Shown: positions 35,567 through 47,895 of the stretch, in pieces
How positions within the stretch are numbered: position 1 is the stretch's first letter
Layout of the letters: each line of letters opens with the position of its first letter
Position numbers and translations under genes: made by a program
The notes under the pieces: generated by a model
The model's database searches: none
What the model saw: only the letters and a program-made list of their open reading frames with translations
Told to the model about the DNA's origin: nothing
From: Pelomyxa schiedti
Lineage: Eukaryota > Evosea > Pelobiontida > Pelomyxidae
Length of the DNA: 64,000 bases
Reading direction: 5' to 3'
Assembly (NCBI GenBank): GCA_020536535.1
Contig: JAHLWZ010000797.1
Location: 1 to 64,000, forward strand

Positions 35567-35842
35567 TCGTTGATTGGTTTTTAAGATGGCTGGACCTGAG
35601 CAGAAACTTAGCTGAACTTGTGCTGCCAGGAGAACTTCCATCGAATGGAAGTACTCTTATGAGCTTCATTGGGTAAGGAGTGCCACCAGTAACCACAAGT
35701 TAGTCCTCCTCGTCAGTTGCAGATTCTCAGTTGCTACCAGGAATTTTCTTTCACGAGAACGGAACCAAGTTTACTAAACTTTTTTTTTCAAACAAAAAAA
35801 AAAAAACCCACAACCAACAACACGCAACTATCGACGTCACGC

Positions 35843-37347
35843 ATGGCACGCGTTGCTCGCGAAGACCCAGTTTTGATCGATCGCGACATAGATCTGCTTT
35901 ACATTGGAGAGGATCTACTCACTTCGTACATTACGAACGGCGATGCGCGCCCGATCTCTTCCGCCTCTATTTCGCCGAGCGTTTCGTGTCGGAATGATGT
36001 CAAAAACAGCATCCACGTTGCGGGCCGGAAACGGCTTCCCGCAGCGGAATACGAGTCGTCGGACGACGAGGATGTGCCTTGCCCGTCTAGAAAGCGGAGC
36101 AGGAAACACACTCTCTCTAAATCCCGTCTTTTGGTCAGCAATAAATCCTCCACGGGTATCTCTTTTCCACTTTTTTCGCTTCTTGAGATTAACCTTTACG
36201 GCAGAGCTTAAACCGTCGTGGCAGGGTTACCCTTCCCAATGCGCGGTTCCGGCCGAGGCTGATGACACATACAACTCATCCAGTGAAAGCGAATCGGATC
36301 AGTCCGAGTCCGACTGCTCCACACCAGGACAGTCAACATCCGATGATGATACTGTGGCATCAGGTTCTATCACTAGACAAAACTCGCGTACGGGCCTTTG
36401 TTGTGGCCGAGCTTCAGCTGCTAACCCAGCTCCAGCTGTTCCAGGAGAAGCATGTGAGGAAAGCGACGCTGGTGAGACTTACGATGAGGACGGAGAGGCC
36501 GATAACTTTGGGGAAAGCGATGATGACTCAAGCTCTGAATCTGGCTTGACCAACGTACCCTTCGACCCCTACCTGTTCATCAAGAACTTGCCGCCTCATG
36601 AGTCTTTAAGTCAACCTCCAGTTGTTCTTCCTCCCCCGGCAGCTTCGTCTCCCAAAGCCACTCTGGTCTTGGACCTTGACGAAACTCTGGCGCACTCATC
36701 CTTGGAATCTATTCCTGGCGAGGAACTGGTCTTCAACGTCACAATCAGTGGCAAAGACTATACTATGCACGCCAGGAAAAGGCCACATCTTGAGCAATTC
36801 TTACTTGCTGTATCAGCGATGTTTGAGGTGGTAGTGTTCACTGCCTCACAGGCTGAATACGCCAGCAAGTTGCTCGACCACATTGATCCTCAAAATCGCA
36901 TCTTCACGTAATACTCCTCACAAGCACTCTTTATGTTCTCTTTGATGTTCCTCTTCTACTCTTGTGTTGTGCCTTCCCCCTCTCTTACCCCCATTGGTAA
37001 TTAGACATCGTATCTACCGTGAAGGCTGCGTGTTTGTTGGTGGGAACTATCTCAAGGACTTGACTGTACTGGGACGAGACATGTCCCATGTCGTCATCAT
37101 TGATAATTCCCCCCACGTTTTTGGATACCAGGTAGCATATCCATTGTTAAATTACCCATCGATCTACCCGAGCACCTAGATGGATAATGGTGTTCCTATT
37201 CTGAGCTTTACTGACTGCAACGAAGACACTGAGCTTTTGAAGCTCTTACCTCTTCTTAAAGTCTTGTCTTCTGCGGACGACGTAAGGCCAATTTTGCGCT
37301 CCACATATGAAATGTACAAGCGCGTTGAGGACGCCGACTCCCTGTAA
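35843..37347 (+). CDS. CTD small-phosphatase-like (NIF/FCP1 family) protein
   Basis: ATG 35843. The first two exons are disordered, Ser/Asp/Glu-rich with basic patches ([13 protein letters not shown]). From about 36650 the NIF/HAD phosphatase domain starts with [17 protein letters not shown], whose DxDxT motif supplies the nucleophile and the general acid. [60 protein letters not shown] and [10 protein letters not shown] follow, and the last exon gives DNGVPILSF and ends at TAA 37347. The layout resembles CTDSPL2/SCP phosphatases that act on Ser-phosphorylated RNA polymerase II CTD or regulators. Introns fall at about 36156-36260, 36910-37003 and 37132-37179. Confidence 0.88.
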
Positions 37348-37504
37348 TTTTTACTGGCTTCATTCTTGTATGGCTAGTCATGTGCAACTACACGGCTATT
37401 TTTCTGAGCGAGAGCAAAGGGAAAAGCTCACCACAAAACAAAAAAACCAAAATCAAAAAGATTGGAAAAATAAAACAGCAAACTTTGTATTTTAATTCTT
37501 TTTT

Positions 37505-38714
37505 CTATGTCTTTTTCCCTTTGGGCTTGGAAGGGGGGGCAGTCATTTTACGGATGTGGTCTCGTGACCGTAAGTCAGCCTGTCTGATTGGCTCTGGGAT
37601 CCTAACCTTGCATGTCACTAGCGTGAGAGATACTGCAGTGTCCAAAGAAACTAAGTGCCCAGGTGAAACGTAGAGGGCCTTGTTGCAACCATTCGGGGGT
37701 CGGACTATCTGTGAAAGAGAAGTTACGTTGAATTTGCAATAGAAGTTGAACATACAGCACCCAGAGTGGTTCCGGAGTTTCCTACTAGAACGGCATGAGA
37801 TCCGGGTGATTGGCATTGTGTCTGGAAAATCTGGTCACATTCATCAATCCCGACACCATCCACAAGCATAGTTTTCTAGCAATCAGATTAGAAACTTTTG
37901 TGCGGGTCAATGAGAAACTCACCTTGGCCACCCCCACAGTTGGAATGTTAGCAAGTACTCCAAGGTGACTGGCTAAGCCAAACCCTGATGGTTGTTATTA
38001 TCGAGGAGTGGGAAATTTAGGCAGACCGCGGGGGTGAAGAATTCCATTTCCATCTACAAGAAACACCTTCAATAATAAATTAGAGAACAAGTAACTGAAG
38101 GATTGTACCTGTGGCAATAGGTCCGGTTTTGTTGCCCTGAGTTCTTCAATCATGGGCAACAATAAAGGAGCTTCCCTGAACGCAAGAAATCCACTTATGT
38201 AAGGTGCTGTCAGTTTCACCATGGAGTAAGCTTCGTAAACTACCTGTAAATAATGAGGACAATAACTACGTAGATTGTATTCAAATAGGTTGCTCGTAAC
38301 CTTCAATGCAGGATAGGACAGTACAACAATAGAAGCACAAGCATCAACGGGGCTTCCTTTAACGAAACTGATATCAGTTCCCTTGATACTTTCTGTTCAG
38401 TTCCGCACGGTGCGAATTTGCAATAACGAATAGAGACTCACCCCTATGAGCCGCAGATTCGAGGTAGAGGGCAAAACACTCCATTCCGGATGAACGTCGT
38501 CTGTCCTCAGCCTACGTTTGAGCTCGAGTTGCTCCCTGTGTTATTAATATGTAAATCTAGCAAGTGCCACTGAAAGAAAAACACAAAAGTCGCGGCAGGG
38601 AACTAGTGTCAGAAAACGAAGGAGAGCAGGGAGAGGCTCTGCCTGCCTTTCCCAATTGGCTTTTATCTCATCAGAAGGCTGGGCCAATGTCTCACCGACC
38701 GATACCGCTGCCAT
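37505..38714 (-). CDS. ENDOV: Endonuclease V (inosine-specific endonuclease)
   Basis: ATG 38714 gives MAAVSVGETLAQPSDEIKA with W following, then the second exon REQLELKRRLRTDDVHPEW. Later exons hold the diagnostic parts: APYISGFLAFREAPLLLP (about 38150-38230), VDGNGILHPRG (about 38030-38060), VDGVGIDECDQIF (about 37820-37870), KALYVSPGHLVSLDTAV (about 37640-37690) and CKVRIPEPIRQADLRSRDHI with a basic tail. The catalytic acidic residues of this family sit in the YxxGxLxFRE and VDGxGxxHPR motifs, and both are present. The enzyme cleaves the strand one nucleotide 3' of deaminated adenine; eukaryotic members act mainly on inosine in RNA. The first intron border is unclear. The start is 149 bp from the divergent Maelstrom-like gene. 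Confidence 0.85.
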
Positions 38715-38863
38715 CTAACTACGCTCCTTTTGTTATCACAACAACCAGGAAGAAACGCTCCGTTTCCCCTTTCATCAAATCTCCACAACCAAGAAGAAAC
38801 TTGGTTTACAACCAGAGAAAAAAAAAAGAAAAAAGAACCCATCAAGGGACGACACCAAGGCAG

Positions 38864-40552
38864 ATGAGCACCGGCGACGGCATCAAGAAAGACTGTGTGA
38901 GTAGTAGTAACAGTGAGGCAGTAAGTACGGCTGGCGATCGCACGGCGAGCATTGGCGACAGTGGTGCGGGTGGCGCGCAATCTCGCGATCACGATGGCGC
39001 GACCGAGATCTCTAAGGAAGGAACCACGGGCGTGAGCGGCGCTGTCGACGGCGCAGCGGCCGAGCAGCAGGACGGCGAGGCCGCCTCCGGGGCCCCGCAC
39101 GATCTTTATGCGGCAGCGCCGCGTGATGAAAACGCCGACTGGGGACCCACCACCAGTGAAAATTGCTGGGAGGCTCAGTCTGTGGAATCTTCCGACCGCT
39201 GGGGACGTTTCTGTGTAGATGAGGACGGCGACGCTGTTGGGCCTGGCGGGGAAGACTACGACGAATGGGATTACTTGGACTCGAAAGCGGGCGCCATTCT
39301 TGGAACCCTGGGATTCGGTCCTGTGGAGGCCTCCCCTGCCGCTGAGACTCAATCGGTTCTCTCCCCCTTTACACGACTGGTCTCTTTGCCAACATGACTG
39401 GTTGAGTACACCCTTTAACTCAGTTCCCCAGGCTCATCTTGCTACTTGTGTTGTCCTTCACCCTCCTCTTCCAACTGCTTGTGCACGAGGGGGAGCAAAT
39501 GCTCTTCGATCGTTTGCCCAGTCTTGTGGGTGCACCCGGCCTACAAAAGCTAAATATGCCTATCACTCAAATAATCGGTTCCTTGGGTGGGCTGCTGTAA
39601 GTTTATCTCCCACTAAATTCATTAGCAATTCCATTTGAGGGTTTTATAATTTTAATAAAAATCAGGTGCTCTTTGCTACACCGGAACAAGCTGGTGATGC
39701 AGTTACCAAACTCCGCGCTTCAGGAGCGGATGCGACAATGGCAGAAGACTGGGAATATCAGCACCTCTTCGTCAAAAAACATCGTAGAACACTCGATACA
39801 ACAACCTTTCTTGATCAGGGTACACCGGATCCACCACTCTCGACTACATCATGTGCTACTGTTACGACTGCACCCCCTCAATTAACCTTGAATGAGTGTT
39901 TGAAGGCCGTACCTGGTACCCTAGCCCACTCAGAATGTGCAATTCGTTAACAGACTTTACAGATCTAATGGCACAAACATTCTTTGGCATAGACTTTGAG
40001 TGTGTATGCGCAATGAAAGGTTTGGCTGATGTATCTTTATGAGGTACTCAATAGGGTTTTTTTTTTAGGGGGAGTGTGCCTTCCAAACGAAATAGGAGTT
40101 CAGTCATTCAACCTTAAAGAGAGATTCTCGTGGTTTAACAGTGGTACACTCTGTGCTCCTACTGCGGCACCTTTTTTCCACTGTCTGATTAAACAAAAAT
40201 CTGTTCCTCCCCAGTAGTTTCCATCATCCTGCAGAAGATTGAAGGTAACCTTTGCAGGTATTTACAGACATCGATCCATACTGAGAGGCATTTACATGGA
40301 ATACCCTTAAACTGCACGTATAACACCCCGCACAGTAGTATTTCCCTCAACATTGGACCTAAGGAGTGCAGAGGGTGACGTGCGGCAAATTTGGACCAAC
40401 TTGACCACTTTCCTTCAATCACATTGTTCACGTGACCCAATCCTATTTGCCAAAGACTGCACTACTGAAAAGTATGGTGTTGTTGTGGAAATCACTCTCA
40501 TATAAGCTAGGGCATGTCTGAAGTGGCTTGCTGATGCTATTGGTTTCTAGCC

Positions 40553-40584
<32 letters not shown>

Positions 40585-41168
40585 CAAAAATAAAGAAAAA
40601 AGGAAAGCTGACTCTTGTTGTAGGAGAAGAAGATACACTCTCAAAGCGAGTATTCGAGCTTGAAGACCTTGTCACTATTGTATTGAGGGAGAAGAGCATT
40701 ACAATCGATCCAACAACAACGAGAAGATTTCTGTCAATACATTTTGGGTGTGAAGCCGACGCGTCTAGGAAGTAAGTTCACTTCACAGCTTCTTTTCACT
40801 TACCAACCAATAGATGCACGTGGCACTCTGAAAATTCTCTGAACCACGCGTGGCACTGTGCACTTGCAGATGCTCGTGCCATAGGATCGTGCATCCCGGC
40901 AATAGTACGGCAAGCCTCCGAGTTGGGAACTGCTGCAGGCCTCGATCCATCTCCCCTTGATCTAGAGATAATGCAATACCTGAAAGATAACCCCCCGGCT
41001 GTTGACGATGCCCCAGACTGGGGTGCCTCAGAATGGGGTAGTGTGGTTCCAGTAACAGACAGTGCCACCCAAGAACCTCCTGACGATGACGATGACAATG
41101 ACAATGAGGAGTCACCAAACAACACACCAACTACAGAACACAAGAGTGAAAAGAACTCTGGTGAGTAA
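38864..41168 (+). CDS. Maelstrom-domain protein with DEDDh nuclease motifs and RRM-like N-terminal domain
   Basis: ATG 38864. Exon 1 is disordered, Ala/Glu/Asp-rich. The next exons form an RRM-like unit (LATCVVLHPPLP; NNRFLGWAAVLFATPEQ; GDAVTKLRASGADA). From about 39962 small in-phase exons give a MAEL domain: FFGIDFE, VCLPNEIGVQSFNLKERF, ERHLHGIPLN, GDVRQIWTNLTTFLQSHC, RDPILFAKDCTTEK, ACLKWLADAI, ELEDLVTIVLREKSI and CTWHSENSLNHAWHCALADA. The last region aligns in pattern with animal MAEL (CxWHEEN...CALA). The four E-H-H-C positions are visible (NEIG, HGIP, CTWH, HCAL), as are exonuclease motifs D-x-E (IDFE) and H-x4-D (HCALAD). MAEL acts in the piRNA pathway of animals. The tail is acidic; the stop at 41168 overlaps a possible GTGAGT donor, so a further exon is possible. 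Confidence 0.8.
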
Positions 41169-41452
41169 AACACATCCCAACAGTAAATGCTTGTGATTAT
41201 GTCGAGAATAAGAAAAAACACCATTTGTAACCGTGGATTCCCTACAAAACCACCTTTTAACTTCAAATGGGGACGGGAGGGCCGCTTAGGTGCGCTCATC
41301 CCAGGAACGACTTGCGTTGATCATGGTTTTGGCGGGAGCTCCACTCTTTCCCGTTATGGCCGGAAATCACTGTTTAGAAAAGGAAATCGTAACTTATGCT
41401 AAACAAAGTTACTTTTGGACACCACCACGCGCCACCACAAAAACATCCAGCG

Positions 41453-41739
41453 ATGGCTACATCATCAACCAGCGGGCTCTCGGCCAGCGCACGCCGCAAC
41501 GCCCCGGGCGTGGGATTTACCGCCGCAGCGCAGCCGCCCTTCCCCGGGGCGCCGCCGCTGCCCCCGCCGCCCACCCCCTCGGTCACCTCGCAGCTGTCCT
41601 TCCTGCCCCTCAGCAACACCCCCCTCACGAGCGCCACCACTTCTTCCTCGTCGCCGTCGTCCCAGGCTGTTCCCCCCCCTGCCTATGCGGTGGTGGGGGG
41701 GGAACCGTCGCCCGCCCCGCCGCCGTCGTCGTCGTGCTC

Positions 41740-41774
<35 letters not shown>

Positions 41775-44700
41775 GCGGGGCGGTGGTCCACCAGTCGCAG
41801 CCTACCACGACGACGTGCTGGGGCGGGGACGTGGCGGGGTGGAGGCAGGGGGTGCTGGGGGCGCTGACGAGGCTGTCGCGCAAGCACACGCAAGCCACTG
41901 CAATGCACGAATTGGAGAAGGCCGTCGAACAACTGGACGCAACCACACTACACTTGTTTATGGTAGCCACTCTTTTTCATTTTTCATTTTTTTTTATTTT
42001 GTACTTGGGAATTTCTTTTTTTTTTTTTTATATATGATTAGCTCTTTCTTTTTTTGTTTTTTTTTTTTCCTTCTTCTTGAACCAGCACCTGATAGTTTCC
42101 AACAGGGAATTGTGTTAGACGTAGGTCCAAATCAGTTACCCCCAAGTAAAGAAGTTGTACGACTAGTTGGCATTGCAGCACAGTGCCATCATAGCTCTTT
42201 GTCTCAATATGTTCCCAGAATGCTTACATTTCTTGTGAAAAGGATCAAGGTATCCACACCACTTAAATGTATTTATTCTCACTAGTCATGAAGGAAGCTC
42301 CAACGGCTCAAATTAGAGAAGCTTGTGTTGAGACATCTGGATTAATAGCAAAGCATATACCCCCGTACATTGGCAGAAATCCACCACTGGATTCTGCTTT
42401 TGTACTTTTCTTTAAACCACTACTTTCACTGCTTGGAGAGCAAGTATCCAAAAATTCTTAGTAAAGCGGTGCGTGCTTTTTGACACCTCACAGGACAGGT
42501 CCATCCAAACTACAACAGCACAGTGCATTGCGGAGATGGCGGTCTATTGCAATATCGGTTAGGTTACTATTTGGGAAGTCTTTACTTAATTTGTGGAATA
42601 GATTTACTTTTGAATTGTGTTGAGAAGCTTGTGTCTTCGCTTATACAAAGACTCTCGAATCCTGTCACGCATGCGCATGCTGCTATTATTTCATGCATTG
42701 CTAAAATAATGGAGGTATTCCTTCCGGTTCTGCCACTCTGGGATCGAAACTGTCATGGTAACTTAGGCTAAAACCCCCATAAGGTTATCAATGAAAGTGG
42801 ACTAGAATATGTGCCTCAAGTTATTTCTGCGTTTCTCGAGTCGCTCACACACTCCGACTGGTCAACAAGAAAAGCGGCTGCTGATGGCATATATTTGTTA
42901 TGCATTAAGTTGGGCCCTGCTATGCAACCTTTTAAGGTTGGACTTGGCAAAGTTTTATCGTCTACTAATAACTTAAACAGGATACCATTGTGGAAACCTT
43001 GCTAAAATGTCGCTTTGATAAAGTTTTCCTCCCAGTTTTTACTTGTGGAAAGTTAATACATCTAGGTGCCTCCTGTGAGGGAAGCCATTGGCTTGGGACT
43101 TCAGTTCTTCAATGTAATCCCACAACAACAGTCCAACTACTATCAATCTACATTGAGAAGAGGCACGCTTCGTACTTCAAACCTTACAGGGGAAGATGTC
43201 TGCACAGATTATGGGTTTTGCATGCCTTTTTTGTACTCTAGTTTCCTTAGTTTTGACAGGACTACAAGACACTCTCAACGACCTGCATCAAAGGGGGTTC
43301 CATCTACTTCAGCTTCCATACGTACAAATGCAACAGCCTCGAAATCTGCTGCCACTAATAGAATGTCGTTGAGAGAAAGGCTTGGTGTTAGTGGTGCAAA
43401 AAAAAACGACTGGGAAATTGTGATTGTTGAGCCACCTCCCCGAAAAACTGGTGCAGGGGAGCCACCAACCTATGGAGACAATCAAAATTCAGACCCAAAT
43501 GAGGTTGTGTCAAATGATGGAAACCCAGCTGAGGAAGAAGCAAAACAAGACAGTCCTATTACACCAAATAATGACGAGCCTTATGGCGATTTGTGTGACG
43601 AAGATGACACCAAAATTGATGTTCAGTGTCAAAATGAGAATGAATTAGTGGATGAGGAGCTACTGGATGATCAAGCGACTGACGAAGGCACAAAGAAAGG
43701 TGAAGCACCCTTCAGCAAACCCGAAGTAGAGAGTAAGGGATATGAGACCCACCAAAAAGGTGACAGAGATGACCTTAGTGAGGAAAATGCGTCTCCTCAA
43801 AGTAATGCTGAAACCCGACCTGCCGCTACAGCAGAGAATTCTAAAAGTGACCTTTCTCAAGGAAACGGGATAGACCGCTATGCAGATTGGGACGAGTTCA
43901 TTGACGAAGCGATAGAATCTCCCCAGCTAGAGGAAGAAACACTCCCCTCAGATTCGCAAGTCACATGCAACCCACAGAACTTTGAAACCAACCCGGAAGA
44001 TCTGGTTGAAATTGACGATGTCGAACGAGAATTAGAATTGAATTTGGCTGAGCAAGACTTATCAGAAGATAGAAATGAGAATGATAGACAACAAGTACTG
44101 ACTCAAAACAACTTGCAATACAACATGCATCCCGTACAACAATCTGAGAAGCAAGATTTTCACAGCAAAGTATTTCGTACTAATCTTTATATTTTGTTTT
44201 GACAAACAAAATAGGGTGGCATGAAAAGTATGGTCCCTAATTCACAGTACCAGGTACTTCACTACACCATTATTAAGTTCTGACTAGGCAATAAAAGTTC
44301 ATTCAAAGGAATCCAGAACGAGGGAATGCCATTTCACAGCCGAGACACGTTCAGGCAAGTACATCGATGAAAAGTGCACCAAGGGCGCGCACAGAACCCA
44401 GTCAAGCTGGCAATTTAACAAAAAACCCACCCAAACCCACTCAAATGGATGCCAGCACACCAAGATCCTATGTTCCACCACTTGCAAATAGGCCAGCCCA
44501 TAAATCCCTGGCACCTTCATATAAAGGGCTCACTAATTCTGTTGCCCCTAGAGTGCAATCACATACCCGACCGTTACATCACCCAAAAGTTCTCATCCAA
44601 CCAGGATCTCAGTTTTCCTCAAAATCTGTAGCAACAGAGCATAAAAAAGTCCCGTACGTTCCTCCCCCACTGCGGCACACAGAAAGCACAATCAAACATA

Positions 44701-45660
44701 TACGTACAAGCCACTCTGCAGATTCTGATATTGTCCAAGAATTACGAAATCAACTACAACTAGTTACACAGGTTCTAACGATTAATTGTCCGTCTTTTAA
44801 CCTTTATTCGTAGCAAAACGCCCAAATGATGGAGCAAGTAAAAATGCTCTCACAAGATTTCAAATCTGGTCTTGACAACTTACTCCAGCGAGTAAATGCA
44901 GTAGAGACCGCTTTTGCAGATCACATAGAAAAGCACTCTGCTCTTTCCGCCTCTATTTTGTCACAATCTGGAGGTATGCCATTTCGAACTAGAAAAGTTG
45001 GTCACCACTCCACCTCAGAAAAGGAGCACGACAGTGATTCCGAATATACCCAAACTCCACGTCATAACAGTGATGATCAACACAGCACGCGGCGTCCTTC
45101 CTCTTACTCACTTCTCTCCTCTTCGTCCTCTTCCGCCTCCTCCCTCACCTCTTCCCCACGCCTTTCTCATGCACCAAATGGTTTTGCACCATCCACAAAG
45201 CAGCTACAGTGGCTAATCTCTATTGGGCACATACAAAAAGCATATGAGGTTGTTCTTACAGCACAAGACCCTGTACAGCTTCTGCGATTAATGAAAATGA
45301 CAGGTAGGATCCAATATAAAATGTAATTATTCATGTAACCTCGGTCCAGGACCCTGTTTGCGGTCACTGTCAGGACAACAAATTGTGGAACTTTTTAAAC
45401 TCGTGACCCCGTTTTTAGAAGAATCCAAGCACCCAGGTAGCCATTTTTTCTCTTTTAACAGTTGCAGCACTTACCCACACCCAGAGATAATTCTCCCATG
45501 GGTGGAGCAAGAAGTAAAAGACCTTGGGCCACTACCCCCGAAACACACTCACCTTCTTGTGAATATGCTGTCACGCCTGGCTGGGAATCCTAAAGATGAG
45601 GGTATAAAAGCTGGCTTCCTGCTGGGACAAATCAAAAGCAAATGGTCAGGTGTACTTTGA
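41453..45660 (+). CDS. TORTIFOLIA1/SPIRAL2-like TOG/HEAT microtubule-associated protein
   Basis: ATG 41453 opens a GC-rich Pro/Ser/Gln-rich exon with an 11-codon CAG run, then LTRLSRKHTQATAMHELEKAV, like the first HEAT helix of plant TORTIFOLIA1. Following exons: KEVVRLVGIAAQCHH and YVPRMLTFLVKRIK; REACVETSGLIAKHI with FFKPLLSLLGEQ; TAQCIAEMAVYCN; and the diagnostic HSDWSTRKAAADGIYLLC (about 42850-42910). An acidic Glu/Asp-rich linker (43300-44200) is followed by a coiled coil. The C-terminal domain has LQWLISIGHIQKAYEVVL, DPVQLLRLMKMTG, GQQIVELFKLVTPFL and ILPWVEQEVKDLG, ending at 45660. The combination of the N-terminal HEAT array and this C-terminal domain is that of the TOR1/SPR2 family, which binds and stabilises microtubule minus ends or sites of severing in plants. 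A cytoskeletal role here is inferred. Confidence 0.8.
41741..41773 (+). repeat. (CAG)11 polyglutamine repeat
   Basis: Eleven perfect CAG codons in the disordered first exon of the TORTIFOLIA-like gene, encoding Gln11 followed by a Cys codon. Confidence 0.95.
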
Positions 45661-46289
45661 GCCTCACGAGTTCAGCTCCACAGGATCTATTCCCAATGTT
45701 GATTTCCACTGGGGTGTGCCCCACCAGCATGGAAGGGGTTTTTGTTGTACAAAAAAGTATGTAAAATAGCAGCTGTTTAATGTGGTTTTTTCCCACAACC
45801 AAACAATCACCACCCCACAAGAAGCCAACATGACTAGACATCAGCACCCAATGGTTTTGGGACTAACAAAAAAAAAAGTGCTATTCCCGTCGGGAGTAGT
45901 GGAGTCTCGTGTGTATAGTTGGTCTCAGAGTGGGTTCTCCACAAAGATTCCAACACCTCCCCTATAGAGCTTTAGGAGGGCCCTGGGGAGGTCCCGGAGC
46001 ACTGTCTTGAGATGATAGGAGCCGGGTTGTGATTTTGGTTGAAGGCCGCCACGGGGGTTGCTAAGCCGTTGTAATCAACGACGACAACCCTCGCAGCAAC
46101 ATTTCATTGATGGATAGGTTTTTGAATCGAAGGAACACGATGACATTTGAGCACCCCAACAACAGGGAACGCACCGAAATTGGCTGGAGCCGGTTGGACT
46201 TTTGCTACCCAGAAAACTGGCTCAGCTGGGATTATGGGCGAAAAGAAATCAATAAAACCGGCAAGTTGCCTTGGCTGCCCCGAACGGAC
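45661..46289. other. Intergenic region before the GH113-like gene
   Basis: No separate gene is supported. From 46107 a reading frame is open in frame with the glycosidase ATG at 46290 (MMDRFLNRRNTMTFEHPN onward). It could be an N-terminal extension, but the signal peptide at 46290 argues that it is 5' UTR. Confidence 0.5.
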
Positions 46290-47745
46290 ATGCGACCCAC
46301 TGTTAGTGTGGTTTTTACATTGTTGGCCTGCACCTGTGTTGTTTTTGCTGATGGTGGATTATGGGAGTACCGCGGCATGACATTCACAGGGGACCGGTAC
46401 TGTCCCTACGTAAACATGGGGACCGACGTTGCAGCTCAGTCTCTGGACCATTTGGTCTCAACTGGTGCCAATTGGGTGGCAATTGTGGCCACTCTGTACC
46501 AATATACAATAAACACGTATGTGTATCTAGTAATAATTGATACACAACTGTAATGTGCTCGTCAGGTTATTGCCCTGATGAATGAGTCAATTTTATCGAT
46601 CAGTCTATTTTCGTAGATACTAACGTGTTGTTACAGAACGGATGTGTTCCCTTTGTTTGATCCAAATGAGATACTGGATACCGAATGTAATTACTACACG
46701 TTTGTGACCGAGACTGATGACAACATCAGAACTGCAATCCGCTATTCCCATAGCATTGGCCTCAAGGTGCTCCTTAAGCCACATGTTGACCTCTTGGGTG
46801 GTGGGATTGCTCCTTGTGGTATAACATTCATCATTGGGGGAAAAAACAAACACTAAGTACAATAGGCCAGTATTGGAGAGGAAATATTGGAATTTATTTC
46901 ACCGAGTCGGACTGGGACGAGTGGTTCACAAGTTATGGCACACAGTTTCTCCACTACGCGCAAATAGCTGAAGAAGAGGGGGTGGAAATGATGAGCATGA
47001 ATTGTGAGCTTATCACTGCCAACTTACAGGAGGCACATTGGAGGGACCTCGTGCAGGTTTGATTATTAATACCTATTGACTTTACCAATACACATTGGTT
47101 TCTCACTGTTTCTCAGAAAACTAGGCAAGTCTTTACTGGTCTGATTACAGAAAGTGCAAATTGGGGGCTATCCAATATTGAAATAGGATGGTGGGATGCT
47201 GTTGACATCATTGGGGTGGATGCATATTACCCAATTGATGGAACCACCCTTGATGAAATGGTTGCATCATGGGCACCAATCCTGGACAGTCTCGTTCCAT
47301 TCGTGTTGAAATTCAGTAAGTCACTGATTTTTACTGAGATCGGATACTGCAGTGGAAACTGCCAGAGGTCATATACACCCAATGAGGAAGATTACCAACT
47401 GCAAGCCACATACTATGAAGCAGTGTTTGTGGCCACACAGGGTAGAGACTGGTTCAAAGGAGTGTATGCTCAATCCTTTATGTTTTTTTTTTCGTTTGCC
47501 AATACTGGTTTTCTCAACTCAGGTTCTGGTGGAACTGGGATACTGATGCAGCCTTGCCTTTGGATGATTCCTGCCTGACACCACAAGTTGAAATTCCCCA
47601 TACCAAATTTACTACTTGACTGATCTGTTTACAGTTCAAACCAGTAGAAGATGTTCTCAGGAATTATTACAATGCCACTCAACCCAAGCCCTCTCCTCCC
47701 TCATACACTGGGTTGTGTGTTGGCCCTGGCAAATGCACCTGCTAA
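46290..47745 (+). CDS. Secreted GH113-like TIM-barrel glycosidase
   Basis: ATG 46290 gives a signal peptide (VSVVFTLLACTCVVFADGG). The mature part starts YRGMTFTGDRYCPYVN and continues over in-phase exons: HLVSTGANWVAIVATLYQY; YTFVTETDDNIRTAIRYSH, then GLKVLLKPHVDLLGG; IYFTESDWDEWFTSYG; EEEGVEMMSMNCELITAN; and GWWDAVDIIGVDAYYPID, then IFTEIGYCSG. The acid pair candidates are the Glu in NCELI (after strand 4) and the Glu in FTEIGYC (strand 7), the positions expected for clan GH-A retaining glycosidases. The order and the VDIIGVDAYYP motif fit GH113 (beta-mannanase) relatives. The C-terminus is Cys-rich (CVGPGKCTC). Likely works on ingested polysaccharide in food vacuoles or outside the cell. 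Confidence 0.78.
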
Positions 47746-47895
47746 ACAAAACAACCAAAAAAGTCGTGGAACTCCCAAGCAAAAGCCTAATTAACAGTCA
47801 ATTGGTGCGGCAATTCCAACAATTTTTAAGATCGTTGTACTTCGTGTTTTTGAGACCCAGAAAAAAAACAAAAAAAACCTACCGAAACCGGGACC

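Noticed and set aside
46107-46289. N-terminal extension of the glycosidase
   Set aside because: The clear signal peptide at 46290 would be buried; the in-frame upstream ORF is more likely 5' UTR.
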